A stretch of DNA of 64,000 bases. Source: a bacterium. GTDB lineage: Bacteria > Krumholzibacteriota > Krumholzibacteriia > LZORAL124-64-63. Below the pieces are notes generated by a model that was not told the origin of the DNA, did not search any database, and saw nothing but the letters and a program-made list of their open reading frames with translations. The DNA lies in the NCBI GenBank assembly GCA_016703265.1, contig JADJCK010000001.1:682001-746000 (forward strand), written 5' to 3'. Positions 27,423-36,459 of the stretch are shown here, one piece after another. The position numbers and the translations under genes were made by a program. The number at the start of each line of letters is the position of its first letter. The stretch's first letter is position 1.

Positions 27423-27456
27423 GCAAAAGAGAAGGGCGACCGGATGGTCGCCCTTC
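27423..27456 (-). terminator. Terminator of the tRNA cluster
   Basis: An 11-bp perfect stem GAAGGGCGACC / GGTCGCCCTTC with a 4-base loop lies 10 bases beyond the tRNA-Arg 3' end. On the minus strand it is followed by TCTCTTTTGCC. Confidence 0.85.
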
Positions 27457-27466
27457 ATCGTCTTGG

Positions 27467-27543
27467 TGGTACGCCCAGGAGGATTCGAACCCCCAACCTT
27501 CTGATCCGTAGTCAGATGCTCTATCCAGTTGAGCTATGGGCGC
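27467..27543 (-). tRNA. tRNA-Arg (anticodon ACG)
   Basis: A 77-nt cloverleaf with encoded CCA. The anticodon loop CTACGGA gives ACG, whose A34 is expected to be deaminated to inosine by TadA. It is last in a three-tRNA minus-strand cluster. Confidence 0.97.
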
Positions 27544-27591
27544 ACCAGAACTGTCAAGCCGCGCGATCAAACAAGCCGCGCCATCAATCTG

Positions 27592-27681
<90 letters not shown>

Positions 27682-27687
27682 GAAACC

Positions 27688-27774
27688 TGGCGGAGGGCGA
27701 GGGATTCGAACCCCCATGGGCTTTCACCCGGCGGTTTTCAAGACCGCTGCCTTACCAATTAGGACTAGCCCTCC
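27688..27774 (-). tRNA. tRNA-Ser (anticodon TGA)
   Basis: An 87-nt class II tRNA with encoded CCA. The anticodon loop CTTGAAA gives TGA (reads TCA). Only 6 bases separate it from tRNA-Ser(GCT). Confidence 0.97.
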
Positions 27775-27984
27775 CAAATCGGGGCGCAGGGCCGGTGCCA
27801 AGCGCAGGGCCGATGCCTATGGATACGCAGTGGCGTTCCCGCCCTCGCAAACCCGCCGGCACGCCGGACAGGGCCGCGTTCGCAACGGGAAGGCACGGTA
27901 CTACTTGGCTTTCCGTTTGTCAAGGATCGCCCTGAGCCCTTTTGCGGGCCCCGAAGTACCTGCCCCGGCTCCGCTTGCGATGGT

Positions 27985-29268
27985 CTAGCGCCTGGCGCGA
28001 CGCGACATCGCAGCCAGGTCCAGGGTCACGTCCGGCCCATCCACCGGGCCGGTCAGCCGCAGGTCGAGATTGATGCGACGTTCACGGTCGCGCATCGCCT
28101 CGGCAAAGAACGACATCGAACCCAGGTTCGGCGTGAACCCGGGCGGCAGCTTGATGTGCACCGCGAGGTCCATGGCGGTCGTCGACCCGGCCACACCGCC
28201 CAGCCCCAGCGCGCCTGCCAGGTCCCAATCCGTGTCGGGGCCGGTGATGACAAGGGTGTCGACCAGGCAACGGCCTTCTTCCAGGCGCACCGCCAGTCGC
28301 GACGTCGCGATGCGGATATCGACCAGGTCCTGCCGGTCGCCCAGGTACGGTCCCACGTCGCCGAGCCACGGCCCGGCCCGCAGCAGGCCTTCGCCCGTCG
28401 TCAGGTGCGCCGCGGCCGTGAGCGCGTCCAGGCCCCCATCGCCGCCGAGCGGCATGCCGACGTCGGCATCGCCGGTCAGCTTCACGTCCATCTGCGAAGC
28501 CACCGCCGGCGCCCAGGCGCCCAGGAGTGCGGCTGCGTCCACGGCTTCAAGCACCAGGTTGCCCGTCAGGGCGCCCGTGGCACCAGCGACCGGGGTGATG
28601 ACGGCACTGGCCTTCAACCGGCCGCCGCCGCAACCGGCGTCGAGGTTCTCGAAGCTGATCCGGCCCTCTTCGATGCTGCCTTCGGCATTCAGCGTCTCCA
28701 GCGCGAACGACGACCACGCGACCCGCGCCGCCTCCAGCGAGAACGAACCCGCGAGGCCGGCCGGGAGTCGCGACAAGGGGCCTTCCGCAGCAGCGGGTGC
28801 CACCATCGCGGCCGTATCGCCCTCGCGGGGCAGGCGCAGCCGCAGGCGACCCGTTTCCAGCTCGAAATCCGCCAGGTCCACCGGAAGGCCGCGCCACATC
28901 GCCCGCGCCGAGGGACCGCGCGCGGCCACGCGATCGACCACCAGTTCGCGCCGCAGGAGCGGCGCCACCGCCAGTGAGAATTCCAGCTCGGCGAACCTGG
29001 CCGTGCTGCCGCCGGCCGACACGAGGCGGGTTTCCCGCAGGCGCAGGCCCGGCCCGCCGAACAGCGTGAGCGAAGCCGAGCCGACGGTCACCTCCGCCCC
29101 CGTGGCAGCCGCCAGGGCCTCCTGGGCGCGCGCGGCCACGCGAGCGGACGGAACCAGTCGCGGCGCCACGAAGGCGACGACGGACCCGAACGCTGTCAGC
29201 AGCGACAACACGATGATCACGCGCCTGCCGCGACCGGACCCTGCCTTGCTGCCACCGCTTGCCATCAT
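27985..29268 (-). CDS. AsmA-like membrane-anchored protein
   Basis: A 427-residue protein with one N-terminal membrane helix (VIIVLSLLTAFGSVVAFVAP, about 17-36). Repeated beta-strand units follow, as in AsmA/YhdP-type bridge proteins: TGAEVTVGSASLTLFGGPGLRLRET, LVVDRVAARGPSARAMWRG, and a C-terminal NLDLRLTGPVDGPDVTLDL. AsmA-like proteins form hydrophobic grooves that move phospholipid between inner and outer membranes. The ATG at 29268 overlaps the mnmA stop (ATGA). It closes the long envelope operon that starts at tonB. The protein is shorter than E. coli AsmA (617 residues). The next 210 bases to the tRNAs show no gene. Confidence 0.72.
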   Translation of the reverse strand: MMASGGSKAGSGRGRRVIIVLSLLTAFGSVVAFVAPRLVPSARVAARAQEALAAATGAEVTVGSASLTLFGGPGLRLRETRLVSAGGSTARFAELEFSLAVAPLLRRELVVDRVAARGPSARAMWRGLPVDLADFELETGRLRLRLPREGDTAAMVAPAAAEGPLSRLPAGLAGSFSLEAARVAWSSFALETLNAEGSIEEGRISFENLDAGCGGGRLKASAVITPVAGATGALTGNLVLEAVDAAALLGAWAPAVASQMDVKLTGDADVGMPLGGDGGLDALTAAAHLTTGEGLLRAGPWLGDVGPYLGDRQDLVDIRIATSRLAVRLEEGRCLVDTLVITGPDTDWDLAGALGLGGVAGSTTAMDLAVHIKLPPGFTPNLGSMSFFAEAMRDRERRINLDLRLTGPVDGPDVTLDLAAMSRRARR

Positions 29269-30500
29269 GCGTCCTTTTCATCGCGAACGCGGGGCACGTC
29301 GTCGCCCGACGCTTCGGTGTCGCCGCCCCAGCCCGGCTCGCGCAGCCGAGCCCCTGCCAGCACCCGATCCCCGTCGTAGAGCGCCAGGCCCTGTCCCGGC
29401 GCCACACCTGACACCGGCTGCGCCAGCGTCACTTCCAGACGATCGCCGTCCCGTCGCCACGACGCAACCGGTGTGCCGGCATGCCGGTGCCGGAGCTGGG
29501 CCAGCGGCTGCATGTCGGCCCATTCGCCGGTCGCGCCCGCGGGCCAGCTGTCCGGGAAGCCCGAAGCCTGCGCGGTGAAGCGGTCGCCGACGAGCCGCGT
29601 GGCCAGCAACTCGTCGCGGACGCCGACCACCAGCCGGTTGCCTTCCGCTTCGAGCGCCAGCACGTACAACGGTGCCGGCGCCGCCACGCCCAGGCCCTTG
29701 CGCTGGCCCACCGTGTAGTGCGCCAGCCCGCGATGCCGGCCCAGGACCCGTCCCTGCCGGTCGACGATCGGCCCCGGCAGTGTCGCCGCCGCGACCGCGC
29801 CTGCCTGATCCGGGGCGGCGAACAGGAAGCTGCGGTCGTCGTCCGGCACGAAACAGATCTCCTGGCTGTCGCGACGCTCGGCGACGGGCAGGCCCAGCGC
29901 GCGCGCCGCCTCGCGCACCTGTCCCTTGTCGTACCAGCCCAGTGGAAAGACCAGCTGCGGCAGCAGCGAAGGCTCGAGGCGATGCAGGAAATACGACTGG
30001 TCCTTGTTGGGATCGAGGCCGCGCCGCAGCCCCGGCGACGGCAGGTCGCGGTCGATGCGCGCATAGTGTCCCGTGGCGGCGAATTCACAGCCCTGGCGTC
30101 GCGCCAGCCTTACCAGTTCCGGGAACCGGACGCCGGAATTGCAGGCCAGGCACGGATTGGGCGTGCGACCCGCGGCATATTCCTCGATGAACGGCGAGAT
30201 CACCCGCTCCCGGAAAGGTTCCACGAGGTCGCCCACCCAGTGGGGAGCACCGTGCAGCGAGGCCAGTCGCCTGGCCTGATCGATGGCTTCGAGCGAGCAG
30301 CACGACTGCTCCGTCACCGCATCCTCGTCGCCGGCATAGCAGAAATTCCGGAAAGTGACGCATTCGACGCGACAACCGAGCGCCTGCAGCATGGCCAGCG
30401 CCACAGCGCTGTCGACGCCGCCGCTCAAGCCGAGAAGAACCCCTGTGCCGGGGGGCAGGGCCCGGCGCAGGGGTTCGGGTAGAGGCAGCGGAAAGCTCAA
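29265..30500 (-). CDS. mnmA: tRNA-specific 2-thiouridylase
   Basis: MnmA makes the s2U34 modification in tRNA-Lys, -Glu and -Gln. The protein of about 411 residues has the PP-loop LLGLSGGVDSAVAL, TPNPCLACNSGVRFPEL (first catalytic Cys), ATGHYARI, NKDQSYFLHRL, DSQEICFVPDDD (second Cys), and the beta-barrel domains with HYTVGQRKGLG. A divergent stretch, CYAGDEDAVTEQSCCSL, adds three cysteines between the PP-loop and the catalytic loop. The likely start is TTG (30500), overlapping the stop of the TPR lipoprotein gene (TTGA). It lies within the envelope operon and is not functionally linked to its neighbours. Confidence 0.92.
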   Translation of the reverse strand: MSFPLPLPEPLRRALPPGTGVLLGLSGGVDSAVALAMLQALGCRVECVTFRNFCYAGDEDAVTEQSCCSLEAIDQARRLASLHGAPHWVGDLVEPFRERVISPFIEEYAAGRTPNPCLACNSGVRFPELVRLARRQGCEFAATGHYARIDRDLPSPGLRRGLDPNKDQSYFLHRLEPSLLPQLVFPLGWYDKGQVREAARALGLPVAERRDSQEICFVPDDDRSFLFAAPDQAGAVAAATLPGPIVDRQGRVLGRHRGLAHYTVGQRKGLGVAAPAPLYVLALEAEGNRLVVGVRDELLATRLVGDRFTAQASGFPDSWPAGATGEWADMQPLAQLRHRHAGTPVASWRRDGDRLEVTLAQPVSGVAPGQGLALYDGDRVLAGARLREPGWGGDTEASGDDVPRVRDEKDA

Positions 30501-31300
30501 TGTCCCAGCGTCGGCTCGGGCGCGTTCATCAGGTCGGTGACGATCCTGATGTTCTCCGCCGATCGCGCGCCGATGTCGCCCTCCGGGTCGTACTTCACGG
30601 CAAGTTCCCACTCGGTGATGGCCTCGCGGTAGATTTTCGCCTCGGCGAACATGATCGCCAGGTTGTAGTGCGCCAGCGCACTCTGGGGATTTGCGGCCAG
30701 GACCTGGTTGAACTCGGCGAGCGCCTGCGAGTGCTTGCGCTGGCGCAGGAACAGCGAACCCAGGTTGCAGCGCGCCTTCTCGTCCGTCGGGTCGACGCGC
30801 AACGCGAGTCGGTAGTACGACTCGGCCTTCACCACCTGCTCGGCGCGTTCGACCTGGTTCGCGGTCTGTTCCGCGCGGTCGTCCCACAGCGAGCCCAGGT
30901 TCACCATCGGCTCCAGCAGCGTGCTGTCGGCGGCGATCGAGGCCATGAACCGGCCCTCGGCGCTGTCGAGCAGCGCAGCCACGACCGGATCCTTCCAGCC
31001 GCGGGCCACGGCGCTGTCCCCGGCCGCAACGTAGAACCGGTTACCGAGCAGGTAACTGGCGTAGGCCGCTTCCGGCGGCCCGCCCGCCGCCAGGTGCCGC
31101 AGCGTATCGTCCAGCGCCGTGCCTTCGAGCTTCGTAATCCGCATGGCGAAGCGCTCCAGAGGGGTGGCCGGCGCCTTGTCCTTGGACTGCCCCGCTTCCT
31201 TGCCGTCCTTGCAACCGGTGGCCGTCGCCAGGCTGCCGGCCAGCAGCGCCAGAGCCAGGATCCTCGTCGCCATCCGCATCGTGGTCATCCGCCGCATCAT
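30497..31300 (-). CDS. TPR-repeat lipoprotein
   Basis: A 267-residue lipoprotein: the signal sequence ends in the lipobox LATATGC (Cys at about 30). At least three TPR units follow, clearest at VKAESYYRLALRVDPTDEKARCNLG, ALAEFNQVLAANPQSALAHYNLA and AITEWELAVKYDPEGD. TPR lipoproteins commonly scaffold outer-membrane or periplasmic complexes. The ATG at 31300 follows AGGAG by 7 bases. It follows the barrel gene at 31401 by 100 bases, in the tonB operon. Confidence 0.85.
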   Translation of the reverse strand: MMRRMTTMRMATRILALALLAGSLATATGCKDGKEAGQSKDKAPATPLERFAMRITKLEGTALDDTLRHLAAGGPPEAAYASYLLGNRFYVAAGDSAVARGWKDPVVAALLDSAEGRFMASIAADSTLLEPMVNLGSLWDDRAEQTANQVERAEQVVKAESYYRLALRVDPTDEKARCNLGSLFLRQRKHSQALAEFNQVLAANPQSALAHYNLAIMFAEAKIYREAITEWELAVKYDPEGDIGARSAENIRIVTDLMNAPEPTLGH

Positions 31301-31400
31301 TCACGCTCTCCTGTCGCAGGTCACAACATCTCAAGCAGGCCGGGTCCCGCAGGGCAGGCACCGGATCAAGCACCCGGCAACCCGGCAGCCCGATCCCAGT

Positions 31401-32669
31401 CTACCACCAGGCCTCGAGGCCCGTCACGGAAACAGCGAGCCGAAGGTAACTGGAGCTCAGCCCGTTCTCGCCTTTGTCGCCGATCAGCCCGTAGGTCAGG
31501 GCCACGTCCAGGTTGCCGCCGTCGCCTCGCAGCGGGAACCCCGTGCCCACGCTCAGTGAGCGCTCGGTGACTTCCTGGCCGCCCACACGGTAGGGCCAGC
31601 GATGCCAGCTTGCCCCCACGCGCACGGGGAGGTTGGCCCACCCGCCGTGCCGCTCGTTGGCCCGCCGGCGCTCCAGGCCGAACCCGAACTCCACTTCCTC
31701 GACCAGTTCGTCCTGCCAGTCCGGCTGGGCCAGCCAATTGGCCGGCGCCACCATCCGGGTCCAGTCCTGGCGGCGCAGGTCGGCGCCCGCTTCCCAGCGC
31801 CCGCCCAGCCCGGCCGACACGCCCACCGCCAGCTCGGCCGGCCGCGTGATCTCGAACTCGTTCGTGATGCGCTCGGCCACGCCGCCGACCTCGGTCTTGC
31901 GGGTTGCCGAAACCGTGTGCTCGCCGGTCCAGGTCACGCCCAGTCGCAGGTCGGCCTTCGGAGTCAGCAACGCCCCCAACGTGAGCGAGGTGCCCGTGAA
32001 CTGGTCCTCCGCCACGGCGATCACCGATCGGTACGTCGGCACGCCGGCGGACGACAGCGGCGTGTTGAAGTAGTCGGCCATCGTCTCGCGCATTGAGCCG
32101 CGCTCAAGGTTGAGCGAGACGGCGCCGGCCAGCATCGGCGTGGCACGCCAGGACACGCCCAGCGGCACCTTGAAGACCGAGCCCTCGCGCTCGAACTGCA
32201 CGTTGCCGGTCAGCGTGTCCGCCAGCGTTCCGGAGCCTCCGAATCCGTCCCAGGCGTAGAACGTCGAATCAACGCGCGTGTGCCAGCTCGTGCCGCGTTC
32301 GATCTTGAAGCCCGCGGTGAACGCCAGCTCACCCTTCTTCACGGGCATCACGACGCGCACATCCGGCACGAAGGTGCGGAACGTGCGCCGGGTGCCGGCC
32401 GGCGATTCGTGGCCGCCCGTCTCGCCGTAACCGGTCAGGCTCAGGCCCATCTGCCGGACCCACGCCGTCGAGGCCAGGTTCTTGTAGCCGGGATGAAGGC
32501 TGTCGGCCACGGTCAGGCCCCAGCCTCCGCGACCGAGCATGCGCGCGTCGCCCTCGGCCAGGCGCTGCCCCACGCTTTGCAACGCGAACGGCGTCTGCGC
32601 GGTCGCCGCGATCGCCAGCAGGGAAACTGCCGCCAGCGTCACCGCGAACCAGGTGGATGTCCGCTTCAT
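31401..32669 (-). CDS. Outer-membrane beta-barrel protein (FadL/PorV-like)
   Basis: A 422-residue exported protein with signal peptide (MKRTSTWFAVTLAAVSLLAIAATA). GDARMLGRGGWGLTVADS resembles the N-terminal box of FadL/PorV-type barrels (small residues after a conserved Ala/Gly motif). Many amphipathic strands follow, ending near SSSYLRLAVSVTGLEAWW. The ATG at 32669 overlaps the stop of the upstream lipoprotein (ATGA). PorV-type proteins carry type 9 secretion substrates or hydrophobic solutes; which applies here cannot be told. The name is a fold-level guess. Confidence 0.65.
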   Translation of the reverse strand: MKRTSTWFAVTLAAVSLLAIAATAQTPFALQSVGQRLAEGDARMLGRGGWGLTVADSLHPGYKNLASTAWVRQMGLSLTGYGETGGHESPAGTRRTFRTFVPDVRVVMPVKKGELAFTAGFKIERGTSWHTRVDSTFYAWDGFGGSGTLADTLTGNVQFEREGSVFKVPLGVSWRATPMLAGAVSLNLERGSMRETMADYFNTPLSSAGVPTYRSVIAVAEDQFTGTSLTLGALLTPKADLRLGVTWTGEHTVSATRKTEVGGVAERITNEFEITRPAELAVGVSAGLGGRWEAGADLRRQDWTRMVAPANWLAQPDWQDELVEEVEFGFGLERRRANERHGGWANLPVRVGASWHRWPYRVGGQEVTERSLSVGTGFPLRGDGGNLDVALTYGLIGDKGENGLSSSYLRLAVSVTGLEAWW

Positions 32670-34033
32670 CGCGAGCCTCCCAGCCGTTCATCGCGGCGAC
32701 TATAGGTGATCTCGAGACGCGGTCGCAGGCTGTCGGCAGCGGCCGTCCCGAAGAAGTGGAACTCGGTGAAGTAGAAGTCCGGATCCACCGTGGTCAGGTC
32801 GTAGGTCGGGAAAATGTCCTCGCCGGCGGTCAGCACCAGCCCCCGCGGGTTCGTGTAGACGTCGTTGGCCAGGCGCTGCACGAGCGTAGTCACGTCGAAC
32901 GACAGGTGACGCACCCGGCTGGTGGGCTCCAGGCTCGTCTGCCCGGTGATGACATAGGTGGCCTCGTCCAGTTCGGCCGGCGTCATCGTCACCGGAGCTG
33001 CAGCCAGCTTCAGCGAATCGATCTCGGAAACGACGATCGCCTCGCTGTTGCCGAAGGAAAGGCTGCGGTTGTTGGTCAGCTTCAGGACGGCGCGATTGAT
33101 AAGCACGTCTTCCGGCAGCGTCGAGAAATCGAAATCGAAGGCCGGGTAGGAGCGAAGTCCGGTGCGCAGGACGAAACCGTCGGCCGCATCGGCAGGCACG
33201 GCCGCCACCTCATGGAACGTCGAGGTGTCGGCCACCGGCGGCAACAGGAAGTTGACGATCGAGATGTCCTCGAACTCGACGACCAGGTTGGGTGCCACGA
33301 CCGTGCCCACGGTGACGTCATCCAGTTCGCCGTACCGCAGCAACTCCCGCGAGGCGCAGCCGAGAAGGTCCTCGTCCGAGCCGTCGCCGAGCGAGATCAC
33401 CAGGCCGACCGTGCCTTCGCCCGCCAGCCAGGCCAGGAAGTCGGTCTCCGACAGGCGCAGCAGCGGCTCGGTGTCGGGCTTCGACTCAAGGGCATCCTCG
33501 TTGAGCACGGTACCGTTGTAGGAAGGGATCACGCCCGGATAGCCGACGTACGCCGTGCTGTCGAACGGCGCTTCGAGCTGCTGGACCCGATAGTAGAGAA
33601 CCCGCTCGGTGCGCGTCGTATCGCCGGCGTCACTGATCTCGATGCGCTGTCCCGCATAGTGCGACAGCTTCGTCAAGCTCAGCTTCACCGACTTGATCTT
33701 CGCTGCCGTGAACATCGTGTCGGGATGGTCGGCAGTGAAGATTCCGGAAAAATCGTAGTTCGCAAGGATGCGCGAACTCGTCCCGTTCCGCGTGCCCAGG
33801 TAGAGCACCTGCTGGCGGTGGACCGGAATGGCGGCATCCTCCACCTGCACGGAGCCGTAGTCGGTCACCTGCACCGGCAGCTCGATGAGGACGTCATCGA
33901 GCGAGTCGTCGACCAGCCCGGCGCCGACCTGGTTCGGCACGTCGCTCGTGCAGCCCCCCAGCCATGCCGCCAGGGTAGCGGCCAGCAGCAACACGCCGGT
34001 CGCGGGCCGTTTCACGGATCTGTTTGCCTGCAC
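32666..34033 (-). CDS. Large surface lipoprotein, DNRLRE/DUF4270-like
   Basis: A 455-residue lipoprotein; the signal peptide ends at the lipobox AAWLGGC (Cys at about 28). The mature protein is all-beta with two repeats of a carbohydrate-module-like plan: FDFSTLPEDVLINRAVLKL and FDVTTLVQRLANDVYTNPRG, followed by RPRLEITYS. This resembles DNRLRE-type sandwich domains and the Bacteroidetes DUF4270 lipoproteins. The arrangement with an overlapping barrel gene and an upstream TonB-ExbBD set resembles nutrient-uptake or surface-assembly loci. Substrate is unknown. Start ATG at 34033. Confidence 0.55.
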   Translation of the reverse strand: MQANRSVKRPATGVLLLAATLAAWLGGCTSDVPNQVGAGLVDDSLDDVLIELPVQVTDYGSVQVEDAAIPVHRQQVLYLGTRNGTSSRILANYDFSGIFTADHPDTMFTAAKIKSVKLSLTKLSHYAGQRIEISDAGDTTRTERVLYYRVQQLEAPFDSTAYVGYPGVIPSYNGTVLNEDALESKPDTEPLLRLSETDFLAWLAGEGTVGLVISLGDGSDEDLLGCASRELLRYGELDDVTVGTVVAPNLVVEFEDISIVNFLLPPVADTSTFHEVAAVPADAADGFVLRTGLRSYPAFDFDFSTLPEDVLINRAVLKLTNNRSLSFGNSEAIVVSEIDSLKLAAAPVTMTPAELDEATYVITGQTSLEPTSRVRHLSFDVTTLVQRLANDVYTNPRGLVLTAGEDIFPTYDLTTVDPDFYFTEFHFFGTAAADSLRPRLEITYSRRDERLGGSR

Positions 34034-34049
34034 GTGGCCTCCTGCCCCG

Positions 34050-34460
34050 TCATTCGGCTCCCGCAGCGCGGGCCGAGAGACTGATGCGGGTGAACCCGCT
34101 CTGTTTAATGGTGTCGATCAGGCGGACGACGCTGCCGTGCTGGGCGCCGGCGTCGGCGCGCAGGACCATGCGGTCCTCGCCCGTATCCGCCTTCAACTGC
34201 GTCAGCAGCGGCGGCAGTTCCGCCTCGGTCACGAGTCGCTCGTTCAGGAATACCCTGCCGTCCACGGTCAGGTACAGGATGGATGGCGTATCGACGGCCT
34301 CCTCGGCCGTCGCCGACCGCGGCAGCACCACGGTGACCGCCGGTTGAGACCGGAAGCTCGAGGTGACCAGCAGGAAGATCAGCATCAGGAACATGACGTC
34401 GATGAGCGACGTCACGTTCAGCACGAGGCTGCGCCCCCGCTTCCGCTCACGGAAGTTCAC
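34050..34460 (-). CDS. exbD: ExbD/TolR-family energy-transducing protein
   Basis: A 136-residue protein with a basic cytoplasmic start (MNFRERKRGRS), then one membrane helix carrying the essential Asp: SLIDVMFLMLIFLLVTSSF. The periplasmic domain ends GFTRISLSARAAG. With ExbB it forms the proton-motive-force motor that energises TonB or TolA. The GTG at 34460 overlaps the exbB stop (GTGA). Confidence 0.94.
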   Translation of the reverse strand: MNFRERKRGRSLVLNVTSLIDVMFLMLIFLLVTSSFRSQPAVTVVLPRSATAEEAVDTPSILYLTVDGRVFLNERLVTEAELPPLLTQLKADTGEDRMVLRADAGAQHGSVVRLIDTIKQSGFTRISLSARAAGAE

Positions 34461-35098
34461 GCCCGGCCCGCCGCGCTGCCGGCCGCTTCGCGCCGCCGCC
34501 GCAGTGAATCGAGCAGCCGCGACGCGTACGTCTCCAGTTCGAAGATCAGCCGGTCGGCCCGCGCGTTGAGCCAGTTGTAGGCGACCAGGGCCGGAATGCC
34601 GATGAACAGCCCGGCCGCCGTCGTGACCATGGCTTCGCTGATGCCGCCCGACAGCGCTTCCGGGTCGCCGATGCCGGCGTTCGAGACGGCGGCAAAGATG
34701 CGGATCATGCCCAGCACCGTTCCGAGCAGGCCGAGCAGCGGCGAAACGGCCGCGACCGTCTCCAGCACGCCCAGGCGCCTCGTCAGCAGCGTGGCTTCGC
34801 GACGGCCCGCTTCCTGCAGGACATCGCGGATCACGGTCCAGTCGTTGTCGGCGTGGTCGAGCCCGGCCTTCACGATGTTGGCGAACGGACCCGGGCTTCC
34901 CTGGCACAGCGCATAGGCCACCGACAGGTCACGCCCGCTGTCGAGCGTATCGACGGCAGCCGCGATCTCGGGCACGATGATGCGCCCGCGCCTGAGCACG
35001 ACCAGCCGTTCGATGATGACCGCCAGGCCCAGCAGCGACGCCAGTCCGATCGGGATCATCATCGTGCGCCCGGCCACGATCCATTGCCACATGTCCAT
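34457..35098 (-). CDS. exbB: ExbB/TolQ-family proton channel protein
   Basis: A 213-residue inner-membrane protein with three hydrophobic segments. Near the C-terminus are the conserved AVSPLLGLLGTVLGMIRIF and ALSGGISEAMVTTAAGLFIGIPALVAYN helices that line the ExbD pore. It belongs to the tonB-exbB-exbD unit. The ATG at 35098 follows AAAGG by 5 bases. ExbB versus TolQ cannot be separated by motif; the neighbouring TonB-like gene favours ExbB. Confidence 0.93.
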   Translation of the reverse strand: MDMWQWIVAGRTMMIPIGLASLLGLAVIIERLVVLRRGRIIVPEIAAAVDTLDSGRDLSVAYALCQGSPGPFANIVKAGLDHADNDWTVIRDVLQEAGRREATLLTRRLGVLETVAAVSPLLGLLGTVLGMIRIFAAVSNAGIGDPEALSGGISEAMVTTAAGLFIGIPALVAYNWLNARADRLIFELETYASRLLDSLRRRREAAGSAAGRA

Positions 35099-35145
35099 AG
35101 CAACCTTTCGGGACGGCGCGGTCGGGGCCGCGCCGCACGCCGGCA

Positions 35146-36300
35146 TCAGCGCGGCGGCTCAGGATAAGACATGGTCAACCTTATCTCAAGGTGAGCCAAC
35201 GGGAAGTGCGAAGGCAGCGGGGCGAACGGCGACGACGACAACAGGGCCGCGCGCGACGCATTGTGCAGCGACGAGTGCCCGTCCGTCTCGACGATCTCCG
35301 CCAGGCTCACCTGCCCGTTCTTCTCGACGATCACCCGCATGACGGTCTTTCCCCAGATCAGGCCCAGCTTGCGCCCCTCGGGCACCACCCAGTTGCGCAT
35401 CAGCGTGTTGCCGAACGCCTGCATCCAGGGCGCGTAGTTCCATTCCCAGGTGTTGAGGCTGAAATCGCCCACACGCGCCACGCCGCTGGTCTGCGGCCCG
35501 CTGGCGTCCTGGTCGTAGTCGATGCCCCGGTCCCCCGGCGCCCCGCGATCGGCCCGGCGAAGCACCGACGGCGCCGTTGTCCCCCACCAATCCTGCATCG
35601 GCGTCGCAGCGGCCTCGGGCCGCTCTTCGCGGGCAGGCGCCGCCTGGGTTTCCTCGTCACGCGGCACCGGCAGCGCCCCGCGTTCGTCGGCGGCGAGCGA
35701 CTGGCTGCGCTTGAGTTCCTGGGCCCGCTCTGCCCGTTCGCGCCGCGCCGCCTCGGCAGCTTCCGCGGGCGTCATCTGCTCGCGCGGCCGCTCCGGCTGT
35801 TCGGCGGCCTGCGCGGCCAGGTTCACGCCGGCGGCATTCTCGAGGTCTTCGCGCTGCAGGGCCACCTGCGGCGATTCGGCCGCGCGTGGCGCCGACGGTT
35901 GCAGCGCGTCGGCCCCCAGCGTCGGGTTGGCCGCCAGCGAATGGTACATGGCCAGGTACTGGGGCTGGCTCGGGTCGTCTTCGGGCGGCGTGTCGCTGGC
36001 CAGGCGTTCGGGGATCGAGGTGAAGATGCGCTCGCGCTCCCGTTCCTGGCGCTCGGCCTCGGTCTCGGCCTCCGTTACCGCCTCGGCGGCGGGCTTGTCA
36101 GGCTCGAGCGCGATCTCCACCGACGATTCGGCCGGTTCCCGGCGCGGGCTGCTCAGGTCGACCGGCACCCGCTTCAGGACGAGAACGCCCGCCAGGTGCA
36201 GAACCAGCGAGGCGATGAAGGCAGCCAACAGGACGCGCCGCTCGCCGGACCCGCGCCCGGAGAAGGCATCCATGCTGCGCGGCGCTGCCGTCGAAGTCAC
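35146..36300 (-). CDS. TonB-like energy transducer
   Basis: A 384-residue protein with a single N-terminal membrane anchor (VLLAAFIASLVLHLAGVLVL, about 25-45). A long Glu/Arg/Ala/Pro-rich periplasmic spacer (about 50-290) with coiled-coil-like ERQERERER and AAEAARRERAERAQE follows. The C-terminal TonB/TolA-type domain has GKTVMRVIVEKNGQVSLAEIVETDGHSSL and a final proline-rich tail. The GTG at 36300 has AGGGAG 8 bases upstream; an ATG at 36273 is the alternative. It heads the operon with exbB and exbD and would couple the proton gradient to outer-membrane receptors. The long spacer also fits TolA. Confidence 0.82.
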   Translation of the reverse strand: MTSTAAPRSMDAFSGRGSGERRVLLAAFIASLVLHLAGVLVLKRVPVDLSSPRREPAESSVEIALEPDKPAAEAVTEAETEAERQERERERIFTSIPERLASDTPPEDDPSQPQYLAMYHSLAANPTLGADALQPSAPRAAESPQVALQREDLENAAGVNLAAQAAEQPERPREQMTPAEAAEAARRERAERAQELKRSQSLAADERGALPVPRDEETQAAPAREERPEAAATPMQDWWGTTAPSVLRRADRGAPGDRGIDYDQDASGPQTSGVARVGDFSLNTWEWNYAPWMQAFGNTLMRNWVVPEGRKLGLIWGKTVMRVIVEKNGQVSLAEIVETDGHSSLHNASRAALLSSSPFAPLPSHFPLAHLEIRLTMSYPEPPR

Positions 36301-36459
36301 CGAAAAAGCTCCCTGAGCCCGGCGGGACGGCCTGTCCGCCCGCGGAAGGCGAAATGTTACGGCAAGCAGGCGGCATTGCCAACACGGGTTGACGTGCCGC
36401 GCCCCCTGCCTGATCGTGGGCGCGCAACCGGGGCCGTTCCCGGCCGCGAAAGGCTGGCC

